From Bemisia tabaci (lineage: Eukaryota; Arthropoda; Insecta; Hemiptera; Aleyrodidae), in contig NC_092793.1 of assembly GCF_918797505.1 (NCBI RefSeq), positions 70,985,660-71,049,659 of the forward strand: a stretch of 64,000 nucleotides of DNA. Reading direction: 5' to 3'. The translations under genes and the position numbers were made by a program. The notes beneath the pieces are model-generated. The model saw only the letters and a list, made by a program, of their open reading frames with translations. It was not told where the DNA came from and ran no database searches. Shown here piece by piece: positions 45,115-56,239 of the stretch. Positions within the stretch are counted from its first letter, which is position 1, and the number at the start of each line of letters is the position of its first letter.

Positions 45115-46330
45115 AGCATCGCTTAGAGACGATATATTTTAATCACTCCGCGCTGCTGTCCTCCCAATATTGTGCAAAATTAAAAAGTTACTTCCGGAAG
45201 TCGATGGTTGTATTCGCCTAGTAATGACTGATGTCTAAAAAGTTGAGCAATTAGTTTGGCAAATCTGAAATAGGAACATATTGCGGGGGAGCAAAAGGGC
45301 ACCTCATCAAGAAGGGTTTAAAGGGCGCTTAAAGGCACCTCATGAATTGTGAAACTCCTCCAGCTTCAAGAGGAGGTTCGGTGGAGTTCCTTCCCCAGCT
45401 CCAGAGGGAGGCTTGAAAGAGTTCCCTGACCTTAAATGGGACTCGGGGGGGGGGGGGGGCACTCCTGTGAAATTTTGAACAATTTAATAATCTCGAGAGT
45501 AATATAGTGCTGTTCTTATCAAAAAGTAGATAGAATTACAATTTCAAATATGGACATATTTCACACATGTAGTGGAATCCCTTACATTTCTTGTGCAGGA
45601 CCAAGTAGATTTCTAGGTGAAGAGGAGGCTCTCGGCCCTCTACAGGTTCATGACGCACGTTTAGTCTGTATTTTTGCCCATCACCTCTATGAAGGTAAAA
45701 TAGTGTTTGCTCCGTGATCGCGTGAAAGAGCTTTTAAAACTATCGAAGACTTGCAACACGACACTGACAATGAGATTTGGGGGCCGTGGGCATCGGGCTG
45801 GCCGAAGATTTAGAGCGACCTTGAACCGCCAATCTCCGGTCGGCTGATCACAATATTTTCAGCACTACATATTTACACCATGCGGCGTAATTTTGCGTTG
45901 GGATTATAATGAGCCCCTAAAGGTTGTCTCCATAACTGCGAAGTTGTCACCAAAATGCGTTACTCGGTAATTGTTTTATTATTAGGTAATTTCTCTTGTC
46001 GTCGACCGACTCAGATTTCGTTGATGATTGCTGAGGAGGTGAAAGTCGATCATAAATTCCTAGTTTGGATTTACTTTGCTGATCTCATGTCGATCGCAGT
46101 CCAATATGCTGTATTTTTTTCAGAAACGCCATCGGAAATACCCAATGAATGACAATTTAATTCAAGATACGATCAGTATCTAGCAATTTGCAAGCTGTGG
46201 TGATAATGTACTCGGAAAATGGGCACTTACTCAGACTAAGACTATAGTGGTTTCTCTAATTTTTTTCTCAATTATTTTCGTTGGTAAATGCAAATAATTT
46301 GGTAGTTTGGTTTGGTTGGTTTTGGTTAAT
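45115..46330. other. Intergenic stretch without a recognised gene
   Basis: Includes a G15 run at 45445-45459 beside two repeated TCCAG...GAGG...GGAGTTCC phrases. No gene recognised. Confidence 0.4.
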
Positions 46331-46432
46331 TTCACTGAAAAAAAAACATTGGATCTAGAATCCAGACTCTTAAAAACATCGACAAGAAAAAGTACTCTTG
46401 ATTCAGAATCGAATTCAAATCGAAGAACTAGG
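46331..46432. mobile_element. Half copy of the CACTGG palindromic MITE family
   Basis: CACTGAAAAAAAAACATTGG, TCTAGAATCCAGACTCTT, AAACATCGACAAGAAAA and ACTCTTGATTCA match the left half of 13147-13378. The right half is missing. Confidence 0.6.
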
Positions 46433-47178
46433 TAATTCTTTCCATTTTTCTTCTATGAGTGTATTCAAGCGGTCAAATTGCGACCACTGCTTGTGCTGAC
46501 AGAAGTATTCTATTTTCCATATGGAATGCGCACTGAAAAGTTCAAGTTAAATTATTAGGGATCAGGCCCCAATCTGGAGCTTTATCAGTGGATATAATCT
46601 TACCGTTGTTGCTTTGTGCCACGGACATTGAGTATGTCATCAGTGATTTATATTCGTGGTCTATAAAGAAGGATTCTTCCCGAGATATAGGGACGATACT
46701 TTCTTCTCTGTTCCTTTCTCTCCCATCTTCTTAGTCTCGATTTTCTGTTTCTCCCTCTTCTCATTTTCGTCCTCCTTAGTTTTTAATTAATGTCACTGTG
46801 TAACGATTTATGAGTTTTTAACATCACTGCGATGATTATTTTACCACGCAAATTTTTACAGTAGAATCGTGACAAATATAATCGAAACTGATTTTTCTTC
46901 TCTCTTCAACCCCAACCTTTTAACTCGCTGACACCATCACTTAAAAATCTCCCAAAAAATAAAAGAAAAAGATTCCAGGGCGTGGCTTCTGCTCACTTCC
47001 GCCGAGATAAGCAAAGTGCAGAGCTCGACCTGGCCTACATATCGACTCTCTCATAATTATGGAACATTATAACGTTTATAAAGAATAGCCATGCTACTGG
47101 TCCACGTGCAGTTGCACTTCCAAGCGCAGCGAGAGGAGCAAACCCGGAGCCTCAAGCGCAGTAGTCATCAGCCGATAC

Positions 47179-47347
47179 CATTGCCGAGGTGTGAGCGATC
47201 GATTATCGATATTTCCCCATTTGAAGTTGTGGTAAAGAATCGATTATTAAGTCTCTCGCTGCGAATTCCCTGTTTATCGATCATTTTCCGTAGGTTTAAT
47301 TGGCGGATCGATCGATGTATCGCTAAGCGCGCCACGCCACGCCACTA
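47179..47347. mobile_element. ATCGAT-rich hAT-like MITE, copy 3, exact 8-bp duplication
   Basis: From CATTGCCGAGGTGTGAGCG to CGCGCCACGCCACGCCACTA. GCCGATAC lies immediately on both sides (47171-47178 and 47348-47355). This fixes the family's ends and shows an 8-bp target duplication, as for hAT transposons. Confidence 0.85.
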
Positions 47348-47495
47348 GCCGATACATATTAAAAGCTGTGATGATGGCGCTGGCGGCTGGCGCTGTTGTA
47401 TGAATGGGCTCGCACTTCAGCGCTCATTACAAGTTGCGTCAGACAACTCGCTCGTTGAAGAATAAACACCATCTCGGGTCGGGTGGACTGTTAAC

Positions 47496-47749
47496 TCAGT
47501 ATTTTGCACGGCTGTGGTAGTGTGCGGTAGACGCCGCCTCTCGTTTACCCCGCGGATTCCCCAGCGAGTCGCGACATCATCGTTATTGGAGGCATTTGTA
47601 GGGACGGAATCACTACAACGTCACAGAAAAGCGATATATATCGATTTATTCTCGTCGGTAGCATTGAAAGAGGTTATGTCATTGTTATTATGTGCAGGGT
47701 CACCCGCGAAAGCATAAAATTCGACAAACCCCCTCCCCCCGGGAGGTTA
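47496..47749 (+). promoter_or_regulatory. Candidate core promoter and leader
   Basis: TCAGT at 47496-47500 lies in a CpG-rich block, with GGTAGACG about 30 bp downstream like a downstream promoter element. It precedes the candidate exon at 47750-47873. Confidence 0.3.
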
Positions 47750-47873
47750 ATGAATGGAGAGGGGGATGATAGTAAATCGGAAGAAGAAAGAAATTATTCT
47801 TCATATCGAATGTTTAGAATTGCGGGCTTTTTTAAGGACTCAGTGTTGGAGTTTTTTAAAGTTCAAGAACGAC
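47750..47873 (+). CDS. Candidate first coding exon, unknown product
   Basis: An ATG at 47750 opens 41 codons and one base (MNGEGDDSKSEEERNYSSYR, then MFRIAGFFKDSVLEFFKVQER) up to a GTAAGT donor at 47874. The acidic, serine-rich start followed by an amphipathic stretch looks like real protein, but I cannot assign it, the ATG context is weak, and no downstream exon was found in the window. Confidence 0.25.
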
Positions 47874-49585
47874 GTAAGTAGCATGGTTCAAGATAATGTT
47901 TTGAAAAATATGGGTACCTGAAATACAAAAATCTTTTAAAAGTTGAATAAATCAACGGAGCGTTCGAGTAATGTTGGTGCTCTAGACAAGAGCGCATCTT
48001 TTTTTGTCCCTTTTGACAGGCCTTAGGAGGTGGTGGGTCTTCTTAATTTGGTGACCCAGCTTGTCAAGCTCAGCGTTACGTAACAATATGTTTACTGGAC
48101 TTAATTTTTTTTTCTTTTATTCATTTTCTACGTCAGTTTGTCGGTGACAGGAACGTTGAGTAAGATCTAGGGGAAAATTTTGAAAGCGGAGATCGAAGAA
48201 GAATGAAAGCCCAATGAAACAGAAGAGCAGTTGGGGCGACAATTGACCATCTGTTTAGTGTCACTCAGATGTCACTCCTCCATTAATTATTCGCAATATC
48301 AATCCATTCATAGAGCAAAAATGGTAACGTTGAGTTTTCAGCGTCGAGTTTCGAATACCGGTTTTTCGTAAAATAAAAAGTACTTTTGAATCAGCACCTT
48401 GACATCGGTCCCCCTCTCTTCCATGAGCTCGTAAAAAAAGAAAAGCAGCGAGCATTTCGGAGAAATGATATCCGCTTTGCTTTAATTGGTACCCAGTAGA
48501 GCCACTCTGAAGATATGAGCACTTTTATCGTTTCGCGTATTCATTAGCTATTGACACCCGTGCGCACACTTCATTGCACCTCTCCGGATTTTTGTGCCTA
48601 GCTCGAGTCCCAGACCGAAAGAGTGAGTGATAATTCGTGCTCCCCAAGTTGTAGGAGAAACAAAAACAAGAGGAAAAGCTCTAATACGTTCGTACTGTAT
48701 GTAGAAGCGCTCACAATCAGCTTTTCCCTATATGCAGGCGCGTTTTTAAGTTTCTCCGAAGAAGATGAGCACCTTTGAGATGAATGAACTCTCTCACCAA
48801 AATTTCCGCTATCAATTTTGACTAAACTTCACTGCCGCTAAAAAAATAAATCATTGAAAGACGATCATCGTCCTTCGAGCTTTGACATCAGGAGCATTAA
48901 ATAAAGGCATCACAGATTAATCTATCGTTTGGTTAGAACCCTCTCCACCAACTTGTTGAGCTGGTGCGTCACTTAAACGCATTTCCACCAGTATACTAGA
49001 GTTCTCGAGGCAGGTTAGAATAAAAAGCTCCATGGGCTGAACGTTTAAAAGCATGAGCTTTATAAGATCCGTTCATCCTTAAATATTATCGGAGAAGCTA
49101 CGTAAAAATGTGAGCTGAAATTACACGCATATAGATGCAAGGAACTGGAAGTTGACGTTAGACAGGGAAAGTAAATTTTAATTTTTGGCCCCGTGATCGC
49201 GTCTCCATGACGAATTGAAACGAAAGTGAGGAGTGGAGGGGGAGAGAGGGAGGGAGAGATAGACATAGAGATAGAAAACGGAAAAGGAATAGTCCAAAAC
49301 AATAAACAAAAAATTAAGAGATTTGACTGATCGATGTTTGAAGGAACTTTGAAGGCTTCCGGAAAAGATTTAAGATTTACCAAGCGTAATCGGCAATATT
49401 GATTGAATGCTTTTTGAAGCAACTCTGCATGGTTGTGATTGCTGTGTGTACTTAGATCCTAGGTCAAGGTGAGGAACTGGATAGATAAACCAGCGCCCTA
49501 CTGGCTGTTTCACACCCAACCTCGCAAACTATGACGAATTTGAGTTCTCCAATTTCGTCATTTTGTTTTAAATTATCTCCGGATT
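47874..49585. other. Stretch without a recognised gene
   Basis: It would be intron if the exon at 47750 is real. A GA-rich purine tract lies at about 49225-49280. Nothing else recognised. Confidence 0.35.
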
Positions 49586-50646
49586 CCCTGGTAAAAATTG
49601 GCAGTAGGATCTGTGTTCCAAAATACCATAGACCTACGGCCGGCTGTAAGATTTCCAATAGCTTCTATAGCCGGCTACACAATTTCTTATAGCCTTTCAT
49701 AGCCGATGGCGATTAAGCAACTCACAGCCAGGCGATAAAGTGTATGCTAAACGTTACTAATTACGGATGCCAGGACTTGGTGAGTTTTTGGACCACTGCT
49801 CTCTTTTTGGGTCGTAGTATCTTGATTTATTTTGCGAGGAAAGCTCCGTACTTTTGATGGATGCCTGCCATTCTTAATATATTAGAGTGCCTTCAGTTTC
49901 GTATGATACTGTGCAATACCTCTGGTGTGAAATAGTTGCTTCAAGCGCCGTGGCACGCTGCGGTGCGGCAGGCGGGCAGCCAGCGCGAAACGCGCATTGG
50001 CGCCTACAAACCTAACAGGAATACTTCACGCGTTGCGCAATGCGTATAGTATCCCTGTTAGGTTTGTAGGCGCCAGTGCGTCACCGCGCAATGCGTGAAG
50101 TATCCCTGTTAGGTTTGTAGGCGCCAATGCGTCGCCGCGCAATGCGTGAAGTATCCCTGTTAGGTTTGTAGGCGCCAGTGCGTCGCCGCTCCGCTTTGTG
50201 TTAGGCTCTAATATTTAATCTCGCGGAGTCAGCGTTATTCAACTCATGATTTTGAAATGTTTCCACATCCTGTATGGATTATTATTCTCGCTTTAATTGA
50301 TGAAAAAAAATATGTATTAAAGGAAAATATAACGTGTGTTTTGTAAATATTAATGTGGTTCCGTATCAAACTTAATGATTTCCAAAGCACACGAATTTCG
50401 ACACAATTTCTTTTAGCCTTTTATAATCGATGGCGAAAAAGCAACAGCCAGGCGATAAAATTTAAAGCCCGGCGATAGGAACTATAGCCCGGCTGCATAA
50501 TTTTTTATCGCTCCGTATTGCCCGGCCGTATGATTTTCTCCGCATTCTACAGCCAGCTATATGATTTTCTGTAGCCTCCTTTAGCCGGCTATAGGAATTC
50601 CTATGGAATTTTGAAACGCAGCTCTTATCGCCAATTTTTACCAGGG
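49586..50646. mobile_element. 1.06-kb TIR element enclosing a satellite array
   Basis: CCCTGGTAAAAATTGGCAGT on the left and TCGCCAATTTTTACCAGGG on the right are inverted, continuing inward through TTC(C/A)AAAAT(A/T)CCATAG. TT borders both ends as a possible 2-bp duplication. Subterminal DNA on both sides is packed with TATAGCCGGCTAT-like motifs. The centre carries the 51-bp tandem array (50036-50188). No transposase. Confidence 0.7.
50036..50188. repeat. 51-bp tandem array, three units
   Basis: ATCCCTGTTAGGTTTGTAGG starts at 50051, 50102 and 50153. Each unit also has CGCCA(G/A)TGCGTC and CGCGCAATGCGTGAAGT. An inverted unit lies just to the left (about 49999-50040), so the array begins with a palindromic joint. 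Confidence 0.85.
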
Positions 50647-50858
50647 TTCAACTCAGTATTGTCAGGTAAAATTGAGAACTTGTCCAAGTAGCGATCTGTT
50701 TAATTATAGATGTGCCACAGGCAGGCAAAATGACGAAATAGTTGGGGGGGGGGGGGATGGTTAAGTCACCTTCATATGCTTTCTAGAATGGGTTTGACGT
50801 TTCAAACATCTTTAGCCTGGAGTCTGTTTCAAATTATGTTTTTTAACCGTCTGACATA

Positions 50859-51823
50859 CGAGGTCTGTTAGATTAGAAACCGGATTTTGGTCATAACTAG
50901 CCCGCAATGCGTTCGAATTAGGTTTTCTTGAGCTTTTCTGATAGCTGGAAATATACTTAAGAACGCTACGTTCACAGATTTTGTTTATTTTGATCAGTGT
51001 TTATTCTGTGTCATCTTGAATACGAGTAAGTCAGGTGCGTTTTGCGATTTTCATCATGCGATCACTGATAGAGCAAATATTCAACATTAAATTTTGTTTT
51101 AAACTCGGTACACCTTGTACCGAAACTTTTGGTATATGCTAAGTAAAGTTTATCATGATCATTGCATGAGATGTTCCCACTGTTTTTAATGGGTTAAACG
51201 ATTCAAAACTGGTCAGGAGTTCGTCAAAGATGAGGAGCATGGGAATCGACCCTCAACGGCAACTGACATTTGTCACGTGGAAGAAGTGCGGGCAAAAGAG
51301 CTCGAAAATGGTCGTTTCGAGCTTGTTGAACAGAGTAATATTTCTGAAGGCTCTGTACATACAATTTTGATAGAATATGTAGACACGCATCGAGTTTCCG
51401 GTACACTTGCCCCTTGATTGTTGTCCGTTGAACGAAAATCCAACCAAATGTCATTTTCCCTTTAGCTGCTTGAACGTCCTAACAATGATTCTACATTTTT
51501 GGATAGGATAATTTTCGGTGAAAATACTGTAGTGTACGGCTACGATATAGGGACGAAACTCCAATCGTCCTTGTGGGTTGAAAAATGTAGTGTAAGACCG
51601 AAAAAAGGGAGACAAGTTCGGTCAAACATAAAAATCGCAAAACACCCTTGAGGTTGCCTTACTTCAAGCCACATACCAACGAAGCTAATTAGGATTTTTC
51701 AAATTTGTGAACGTAGCGTTCTTAAACATATTTTCAGCTATCAGAAAAGCTCAAGAAAACGTAATTTGGACGCAGTGTGGGCTAGTTATGACCAAAATCC
51801 GGTTTCTAATCTAACAGACCTCG
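50859..51823 (+). mobile_element. Decayed mariner element
   Basis: The inverted ends CGAGGTCTGTTAGATTAGAA and TTCTAATCTAACAGACCTCG continue to GGTCATAACTAGCCC; TA flanks both ends. The + strand body (about 51058-51680) gives mariner transposase phrases in changing frames: IKFCFKLG-like N-terminus, WVKRFKTGQEFVKDEEHGNR, LENGRFELVEQ, NDSTFLDRIIFGENTVVYGY and SSLW. Stops and frameshifts are several. Where active transposases have the catalytic GDE(T)W motif this copy reads GENTV. At 965 bp it is shorter than a full element of about 1.3 kb and has lost the C-terminal catalytic part. Confidence 0.88.
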
Positions 51824-51825
51824 TA

Positions 51826-52314
51826 TCTTCACTCGTCTGAGCCTTATGCCAAAATGTGTCAGAAAAATCAGGGAAATTCATTTTCTAAATTTTATGGTAC
51901 CCCTGTAATTACTTTTAATCCTTAAACTTTTTTAACAAATGAACCATAATTTTTTGACCATTTTGGAGAAATGCAATGTACCGTAGTGCACGCAGTGCAG
52001 TGTGCATGATGCATTAAAAATGAAAAGGTCAACAAAGATAAAGAGGTGGACTCCTCACCATAACGTCGGCGATCGCCTCCATCACGGCCTCAAATTTGAG
52101 ACCTTTTTTGAGCTTGAGAGTTCGTTTCAGAGAAAACCTTAGTGGCACCATCGTGTAATTTCTCGCGAAATTTTACCATGCTTAGAATTATTTACATTGC
52201 AAATCCCGTGGTAGGTATGCTAGAGCTCCATCGCTCTCGCAGTGGCAACATGCAAGTCTAAAACTATTGCACTCGGTATCGCGAATAGGCCATGGAGCCA
52301 ACTTCGCCTCACCA
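51826..52314. other. Intergenic stretch without a recognised gene
   Basis: No gene or clear repeat boundary recognised. Confidence 0.35.
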
Positions 52315-52541
52315 CACAGTGGATCGAGTCAATAGGAGAGGTCGGACAAAATTTTGAACTTAAGCTCATAACTCCGTTCATACAAAATTTTGAGGTTCTA
52401 AAAGTGGGTCTATTGGTTTTCTCGTGAAATTTATTCCGGGAGCACCCCTTGAAATTTAAAATGTGACGAAATAAACATCAAAATTTGCAGTCTTAGTAAA
52501 ATTTTCATGTCCGACCTCTCTAATTGACTCTATCCGCTGTG
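52315..52541. mobile_element. CACAGYGGAT-type MITE
   Basis: CACAGTGGATCGAGTCAATA and TAATTGACTCTATCCGCTGTG are inverted, with AGAGGTCGGACA and its complement just inside. 227 bp, non-coding. Confidence 0.65.
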
Positions 52542-52670
52542 CGCCACTGGGAAGCGTGCGCTTTATTGTCAGATCCGACCAATGCCGGCCGCGAATAAGC
52601 CTAGCCGATCGCCGTTCGTTATTCGTTTTACGGACTTGGTAAGTTACTTTTTTTCATCCGGAGCCCCATT

Positions 52671-52927
52671 CTGCCGTGCTAAGTAAAAACGCAGCATAAG
52701 TATTCGAATGTTGCCAAATTTCCTCTTTGAAAATATTTATTTTTGAAGGAAGTTAAGAATATTTTTCCTTGAAACTTACAGACTTTTCATTTCAAATTAC
52801 GAACGAAAGCCTTTGCAAAATCGGGGAAGAAATAAATATCCACAAATTTTCCTCAAAATTCGTGATTTTCCGAAGAAAATTTGGCTACGCCTGATGCCTC
52901 ATACGTCGTTATTACTTAGCACGGCAG
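52671..52927. mobile_element. CTGCCGTGC-family MITE, copy 3
   Basis: CTGCCGTGCTAAGTAAAAAC and TTACTTAGCACGGCAG are the ends, with TTGCCAAATTTCC and AAAATTTGGCTACGCC inside. Confidence 0.7.
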
Positions 52928-53169
52928 TGTTCTCGAGCTGGGTGTCAGCTGCTTGTTCTTGGAACCGACGAAACTCGTATCGAGAGCGACCACGTTAGTG
53001 GGAGAGTTTTGAGAAACGTAGTGTCCACCATTCCCATAATATATGCGTTTTAATAGTGCGTGTTTAAGCTCAAGCTCTACTCTCAAAGATGGAGACGAAA
53101 TTCGCAAAGTGGACGAAGAAATCTCACAAACATCGTGAGATTAACTCTGAATTCAAGTCTGTTTTTTAA

Positions 53170-53502
53170 ACTGAAAAACACAAGAAAACGGGTGATCAAG
53201 GCCAAAAAACAATAGACACAAAGCTTTGGACGTTTCAGGGTGGTCTCAACCTCTCCTCGACCAGGAAACAAGAAATACGTGAAATTATACAAATCAAAAC
53301 CTTTCGACTCCCATTCGTGATAACAAAAAGAACTGTCATCACTTTTGTTATCACTAAAGGGGGGTCTAGGGGTTCTGATTTGTATTATTTTATATATATC
53401 TTGTTTCCTGGTCGAGGAGGGGTTTGAAACCACCCCAAAACGTCTCAGGCTTCTGTTCGTCGTTTCTTAGCCTTGGTTACCCATTTTCTTGCGTTTTTTA
53501 GT
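53170..53502. mobile_element. Inverted pair of GAAACGTC-type repeats
   Basis: Two arms of about 150 bp face each other: AACACAAGAAAACGGGTGATC ... GACGTTTCAGGG ... GACCAGGAAACAAGA on the left and TCTTGTTTCCTGGTCGAGGA ... AAAACGTCTCAGG ... TTAGCCTTGGTTACCCAT on the right. A perfect GTGATAACAAAAG/CTTTTGTTATCAC hairpin marks the centre. The right arm shares the hairpin-(G/A)AAACGTC and TTAGCCTTG(G/T)TTACCCAT order with 40457-40670. Confidence 0.65.
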
Positions 53503-53535
53503 CGAATTATTCGGGATATTTTTGCGTATTATAGT

Positions 53536-53835
53536 CAGGTGTTACGTCCAATTCCGAAAGTCCGGAAATAGTACTGATTTTTCAAGGGCGGTATGGAAAT
53601 ATTGAAAAAGTGCGGAAATTCCGCAAGAAGGTCCGGAATTTTTTCCAGTTTTTGTCATTTTTGTCGCAATTTGAGCGAGAAATTCAAAGTTTGAAATTTT
53701 TCGATTTTCGTCAAATGGAGGCACTGAAAAAGTCCTGAATTTTTCTGTTCAGAGGCACTGAATTTCTTGGGAATGTACCGAAAAAGCACTGTAAAAGTAC
53801 TGATATTTGGCCAGCCTGTTTTAGTAGACACCCTA
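53536..53835. mobile_element. CAGGGTGTC-type TIR element (TCCGGAAAT phrases)
   Basis: The right end TAGTAGACACCCT and a worn left end CAGGTGTTACGTCCAATTCC enclose short repeated phrases such as GTCCGGAAATAGTACTGA and GAAAAAGTGCGGAAATTCCG. The left part is nearly identical to the sequence at 63889-64000. Confidence 0.6.
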
Positions 53836-55494
53836 ATAGTTCTCTTTTTGTCTTTTGCCCCTGCGAAATTTCGACTTTTTCTCATAACTCGGCTGAGCTA
53901 TTTCTTTCAAGAACGCTCAGTTTTTATGTTCTGTAACTCTGCTTGTAACATACCAGCTCGGTTCTCTGGTGCAGCTCATGACCTTCCTGAAAAATACCGC
54001 AGCCGCGCCACAGAGCCGCAATAAATCTGTAGCGCCTTTTTCAAAATGCCACTGATTGTTCACCGTGGCGTCCCTTCCTCACCGTCCCTCGCCCGCGAAA
54101 TTAGTTCAAGAGGGCGTTGATCCTAAAGCTTAGCGTTGCTCCCTCGTCGAAGGATTGCGGTTTTTTCCCCCTTCTTTCGTCTCCTTATTTGTATTTTCTC
54201 TTTCAATTTCCCTTCCAACGTCGCGTATGGATGCAAAGCCGTTTGGCTGGATGCCACTCAAGCCGCCTGATTGCTGATTCGACCGGAAAGCGGCCATTCC
54301 GGCCGGCTCCACCGGGGCCTCCGGGAAAATTCCAGCATTTTCCTTCCGATTCGGCAAGCGGGTCTCGGCGCTATGATGGCTGGTCGATGACTTCCCTTGA
54401 TTGCGGAAATGTCGAGTTGCGTCCATACACCGTTGCCATTTACGCTGGCAAATGCTCATATTTTTCGTGGATTTCGGTGGATTCCCCGGCAGCAGTTATG
54501 GACAGCTGCTCGACGTGCAGTTTTGATTCATCGTCATTTCCAGTGTTCGAAACTTACAGGCGCCAACGCGTCAAATGCGCCGAAGAAATCGGCTATGGCG
54601 CCTAAAATATGAAGGCTCTGCGCCAACGTGGCCCCTAAATATCCCCCCCTCCCCCCAAAAAAGCCTCCTTCGAAGCAAAGGGGGAGGGGGGTCCTGGGGC
54701 CTCCCCCATAAAATTTTGTGAAAAAAGAACCGCTCCTACATAGAATTTGAAGCAATTTTGACGCAAAATTTGCGTTACTATTGAAAATTAAAAATTAAAA
54801 GATTTTACCTCTCTTGCTGTGATTTCTATTGACACTAAGTATTCGTTTCTCATAAGAGTTAAGCATTAGAAAAACAGGAAAAATTACTAAATAGAAGCGG
54901 TAAACTAGCTCACTGAACTGAATGATTCTCGCTCAAACAACGGAGATCGTCTCTTTATTTGAAAAAGAGACAAAAGTGGTCGATTCTCAATCACGCGAAC
55001 ACTCTTTTCGAGTCTCCGAGTTCTTCGGTGATTAAGAATGGGCAATTTTACGAAAACTAGAGGACGTGATCACTAAAATTCTCCTCTCAGATACAACGAG
55101 GTATATTTTCTCCGAACTTCATCCCCGTAGTCACCGCTCGCCTCCGTAACACGGTAGCACTGTACTTCGATATCTTTCCTTGCGAGGAGTGTTATTGCAC
55201 GAGTGCGAAATGGAAAGCTTAGCGCTTTGTAAACTTTAGCAGCGCGTGAAAAATATTATTTTGCGTGAAACGAGAACAAATTAGTGTCATACACATCGTA
55301 ATATTTAAGCTGGAGCCGATTGTTCCGCATGGTTGTCGGATTTCCGAGAGCACCCGTTAGGCCTACTCGATTTAATCAAATTTATCGATTTTATGCACAA
55401 CTTTGCTCGTCGTAGCCCCTACTATCCCTTAACTCCCTTTGTAGGTCTTCGTTTCCGCGCGATTAACCAACTCGCCATGGATATCAGTGGCGTC
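53836..55494. other. Intergenic stretch without a recognised gene
   Basis: An open frame of 160 codons on the + strand at 54117-54605 is of unknown meaning. GGCGCCAACGCGTCAAATGCG near 54560 resembles the GCGCCTACAA satellite core. A purine/pyrimidine mirror (CCCCCCTCC / GGGGGAGGGGGG) lies near 54640-54695. Confidence 0.35.
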
Positions 55495-55627
55495 TCATGT
55501 TTCGCAATGAATCGATTGATCTGCCGTTTAAACCGATGGAAAAATATCGATTGGTAATAATCGATTTTTTACAATAGTTTCAAATGGGAAAATGTCGATA
55601 CCTGCGGTGATTCACGCTTCGTCACTG
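55495..55627. mobile_element. ATCGAT-rich hAT-like MITE, copy 4
   Basis: CAGTGGCGTCTCATG to CACGCTTCGTCACTG, with ATCGATTGATCTGCCGTTTA inside. The flanks ATGGATAT (55487-55494) and ATTGATAT (55628-55635) differ at one base: an 8-bp duplication. It reads in the opposite direction to copy 3. Confidence 0.75.
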
Positions 55628-56239
55628 ATTGATATAATGCAGAAATGCATTGACGCCATGTTGCATTTATTGTAGAGATTTATTTCGTTCTAATTGAACT
55701 GATTTTGTATTCGACTTTTAAAGTTTGGCATCGTGAGGGGAGCAGGTAACCCTAAACTTAAGTTGTGCAAGGAAAGCCTAGCCGGTGACTTTGGTCTAGT
55801 GCCGCCGCAGCCAGGTACCCTTGTTTAAGTACTGAGGTTTGCGAGGTGATTTAAGCTGCGGGCTGCACGCACTCATCGTACGGCTTCTTCAATCCGAAAT
55901 AACTGCCGACCGAATGACGACGACGTGTAATCAAACACCGAAAAAAATTGTCAGGGCTTGCCCTAGCTGACCCCTTTATTGCTGTAGCAGTACACAATAT
56001 GAAAATAGATTTTTTCACATTGACGTTTTGTAACACAAGTGGAGACTGGTGGAGACCTCCGTTCGAATGGAATTAAAAATTTCAGCCCAGACTTGAGGAA
56101 CCATTGGAGCACTAACCACTTCTAGTTCTTTGAAAAATTTGGGCTGTTGGGGCCTTTTTTGTGAGACAAGGCTTTCAGGAGGATAAAATTGGACCCTCCA
56201 TGGATTGGGTTGGATTCTGATCAGCACGTTACCGCTCTA

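Noticed and set aside
50036..50188. Regular repeats as a possible CRISPR array
   Set aside because: Units are head-to-tail without unique spacers and the DNA is eukaryotic; it is a short satellite.
54117..54605. 162-codon open frame
   Set aside because: No recognisable domain, no supporting splice signals, and an equally long frame on the opposite strand.
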